A stretch of DNA of 64,000 bases from assembly GCA_002356435.2 (NCBI GenBank), contig AP018040.2, positions 434,001 to 498,000 of the forward strand. The letters are read 5' to 3'. This DNA is from Petrimonas sp. IBARAKI (GTDB lineage Bacteria > Bacteroidota > Bacteroidia > Bacteroidales > Dysgonomonadaceae). A model generated the notes under the pieces. It was not told the origin of the DNA and did no database searches. It saw only the letters and a program-made list of their open reading frames with translations. Below, in pieces: positions 62,264 to 64,000 of the stretch (position 1 is the stretch's first letter; each line of letters starts with the position of its first letter). Position numbers and translations under genes: made by a program.

Positions 62264-63400
62264 TTATCCTCTCTTTTTATAACTGAATACTGCCCATCCA
62301 TTCAATACTACGGCTATTGCTCCCAATGCCAGCAGGTTCCCGGAGACATCAGCCAGGCTGCTGCCGTTCAGGTAAAGCATCCGGAAGGCTGTCGTCAGGT
62401 AGTTGAAAGGGTTGATGGCCGCGATTGCCTGAGCCCATGCGGGCATGCTTGAGACCGGGGTGAACATGCCTCCCAGCAGGACCAGGATCAGGATAAAGAA
62501 CATCACCAGGAAACTGGCCTGTTGCATGGTCTCCGAATAGTTGGAAATAATGATTCCCAGGCCCGACACGGAGAGGATAAAGACAATGGCCGAAATAAGC
62601 ACTGCCACCACTCCTCCGCCGGGCCATAGGCCGTAGATCAGAAACGACAGGGTAATGGAGATAATCATCACAACGAGGCCGACGGCCCAGTAAGGTATCA
62701 GTTTGGCAAGGATAAAATTCATCTTGCTTATCGGTGTCACGTTGATCTGGTTAATGGTGCCGTTCTCTTTTTCCATTACAATATTGAGTGCCGGCAGAAT
62801 GCCACACAGAATCGTAAGCAACAGCACCATGAAGCCCGGGATCATAAATTTTTTGTAATCCAGTGCGGGGTTGTACTTGTACTGCGGGACAATATTCATC
62901 TTCTTCAGGCGCATGAAGGACACCTGTGTTTGGGGCGGCAGTGTCTGCGTCAATTCCCCGCGCAGCTCCGACGAAAAATCGTTTACGATTTGCATGACAT
63001 AATTGCTGCCCAACAGCCCTTGAGTCCCGTTTACCGAGTTCACAGCAACCCCTACGCCCGACTCTCTTCTTTTCACCAGATCCACATCAAACGAAGCGGG
63101 TATCTCCACGATCATATCGGTTTCGTCGTTTTCCATATTCAGCATCGCCGCATTGTAATCGGATGGGGTGTCGTGCAAAATAAAGTACTGTGAAGCAGCT
63201 ATTTTGTCGGTTAGTCTTTTGGAATAGACGCTTTTGCTGTGATCAACCACATCCACACGGATGTTTTTTATCTCAAAACTTACTGCCCACGGGAAAACCA
63301 GCAACACCATGGTGGGAAACAACACGATAAGCCTTGGAATCAATGGATTCCTGAACATCTGTTTGAATTCTTTTTCTATGAGGAATTTTAATGTCTTCAT
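62264..63400 (-). CDS. ABC-2 type transporter permease
   Basis: 378 residues. One N-terminal membrane helix (IPRLIVLFPTMVLLVFPWAV, about 22-41) is followed by a large extracytoplasmic domain (about 45-180) and five C-terminal helices (about 185-375). GILPALNIVMEKENGTINQINVTPISKMNFILAKLIPYW near 203-240 is the EKENGT coupling region typical of YhhJ/YbhS-like ABC-2 exporters. It begins 14 bases after another permease of the same type, and the pair probably forms a heterodimer. The ATPase should lie beyond the window end. Confidence 0.92.
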   Translation of the reverse strand: MKTLKFLIEKEFKQMFRNPLIPRLIVLFPTMVLLVFPWAVSFEIKNIRVDVVDHSKSVYSKRLTDKIAASQYFILHDTPSDYNAAMLNMENDETDMIVEIPASFDVDLVKRRESGVGVAVNSVNGTQGLLGSNYVMQIVNDFSSELRGELTQTLPPQTQVSFMRLKKMNIVPQYKYNPALDYKKFMIPGFMVLLLTILCGILPALNIVMEKENGTINQINVTPISKMNFILAKLIPYWAVGLVVMIISITLSFLIYGLWPGGGVVAVLISAIVFILSVSGLGIIISNYSETMQQASFLVMFFILILVLLGGMFTPVSSMPAWAQAIAAINPFNYLTTAFRMLYLNGSSLADVSGNLLALGAIAVVLNGWAVFSYKKRG

Positions 63401-63414
63401 TCGGATTCTATTTT

Positions 63415-64000
63415 TTACTCCAGCCTCTTTTTAGTCTTCATAATGGTAACTCCCAGCAGGAACAGCGTCATTCCCGCTAATACGAGCATTTCTTTCCAGG
63501 CTATGGTCATTCCCAGTCCCTGGATCATCACTTTTCTCACGGCTTCAATAAACCAACGTGCTGGAACTATGGCCGACAGTGCCTGCAATGCCCCGGGCAT
63601 GTTATCTACCGGGAAGATCATCCCTGATAGCATAAGCACGGGAATCATGGCGGTGATAGCCGAGAAGATGACTGCGTTTACCTGTTTGTCTACCAGTGTG
63701 GAAACGGTCAATCCATATGACAAAGTTAGGGTTATGTAGAGGATAGCAACGAAAAACAGCAACAGGAGGCTGCCGTTGACAGGCACGTCCAGCACAAAAT
63801 AGCTCAGAAGCAGAATAATGACAAAGTCGATAAAAGAGATCACCATATAGGGAATGGTCTTTGCGAAGATCATGGTTCCCTGTTTCAACGGCGATGCGAG
63901 GAGTACCTCCATGGTCCCTCTCTCTTTTTCACGGACGATTGACACCGAGGTCATGATGGTGCAAATGATCATCAGTACCAACCCCATGATGCCTGGTACA
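63415..64000 (-). CDS. ABC-2 type transporter permease, 5' end outside the window
   Basis: Partial gene of about 195 visible residues. The reading frame is open to the last base: the codons before the first in-window Met spell VPGI, giving the familiar VPGIMGLVLMI, so the true start lies beyond 64000. VSIVREKERGTMEVLLASPLKQGTMIFAKTIPYM is the EKERGT coupling region, and four to five hydrophobic helices follow. It is the partner of the permease downstream; the missing part should contain the N-terminal helix and extracytoplasmic domain. Confidence 0.92.
   Translation of the reverse strand, partial: VPGIMGLVLMIICTIMTSVSIVREKERGTMEVLLASPLKQGTMIFAKTIPYMVISFIDFVIILLLSYFVLDVPVNGSLLLLFFVAILYITLTLSYGLTVSTLVDKQVNAVIFSAITAMIPVLMLSGMIFPVDNMPGALQALSAIVPARWFIEAVRKVMIQGLGMTIAWKEMLVLAGMTLFLLGVTIMKTKKRLE

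Overview
The window is a chromosomal segment of a Gram-negative Bacteroidota, most likely order Bacteroidales and possibly Dysgonomonadaceae (Proteiniphilum or Petrimonas-like). The evidence is two SusC/SusD pairs, PorX, lineage-typical lipoproteins (DUF4296, NigD-like, DUF4294, DUF3943), promoters with the Bacteroidota -7 element TAnnTTTG, and the near absence of Shine-Dalgarno sequences. The genus is an inference. No phage, integrase, complete insertion sequence or CRISPR array was seen.

Layout. 1-12.9 kb is mainly a plus-strand housekeeping block: lspA, a DUF4296 lipoprotein, ppdK (broken by a one-base frameshift), an amidohydrolase lipoprotein, a SurA-like chaperone, an OstA-like protein, mutL, an aldo/keto reductase and a Rieske-like lipoprotein; an SMR exporter lies on the minus strand. 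12.9-13.5 kb holds tRNA-Gly(GCC) and tRNA-Leu(UAA), preceded by three tandem 117-bp units. Each unit begins with an exact copy of the first 36 nt of the tRNA-Gly and ends in a terminator-like hairpin. 13.7-26.9 kb carries PPK2, an ECF sigma factor operon, a radical-SAM/DUF4130 DNA-repair pair, mscL, ctlX-rocD, a DUF1080 protein, and porX-tsaE-TPR.

26.9-48.9 kb is a minus-strand glycan-utilisation region. It contains GH95, GH110, two SusC/SusD pairs, GH109, and the fucose genes fucP, fucU, fucI and fucR. The three hydrolase families match the terminal sugars of blood-group H (alpha-1,2-fucose), B (alpha-1,3-galactose) and A (alpha-GalNAc) structures, and the fuc genes take up and isomerise released L-fucose. 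A palindrome TATGTT-N4-AACATA occurs 40-41 bp upstream of a -7 element in front of fucR, GH109 and the first susC. This suggests one fucose-responsive regulon run by the GntR-type regulator FucR. No fucK or fucA is in the window.

49-64 kb returns to general functions: a NigD-like lipoprotein, YgiQ, a SulP transporter, DUF4294, an acyl-CoA ligase, leuS, YitT, outer-membrane phospholipase A, DUF3943, and two ABC-2 permeases, the last cut by the window end.

All assignments come from reading the translations and motifs by eye; no database search was run.
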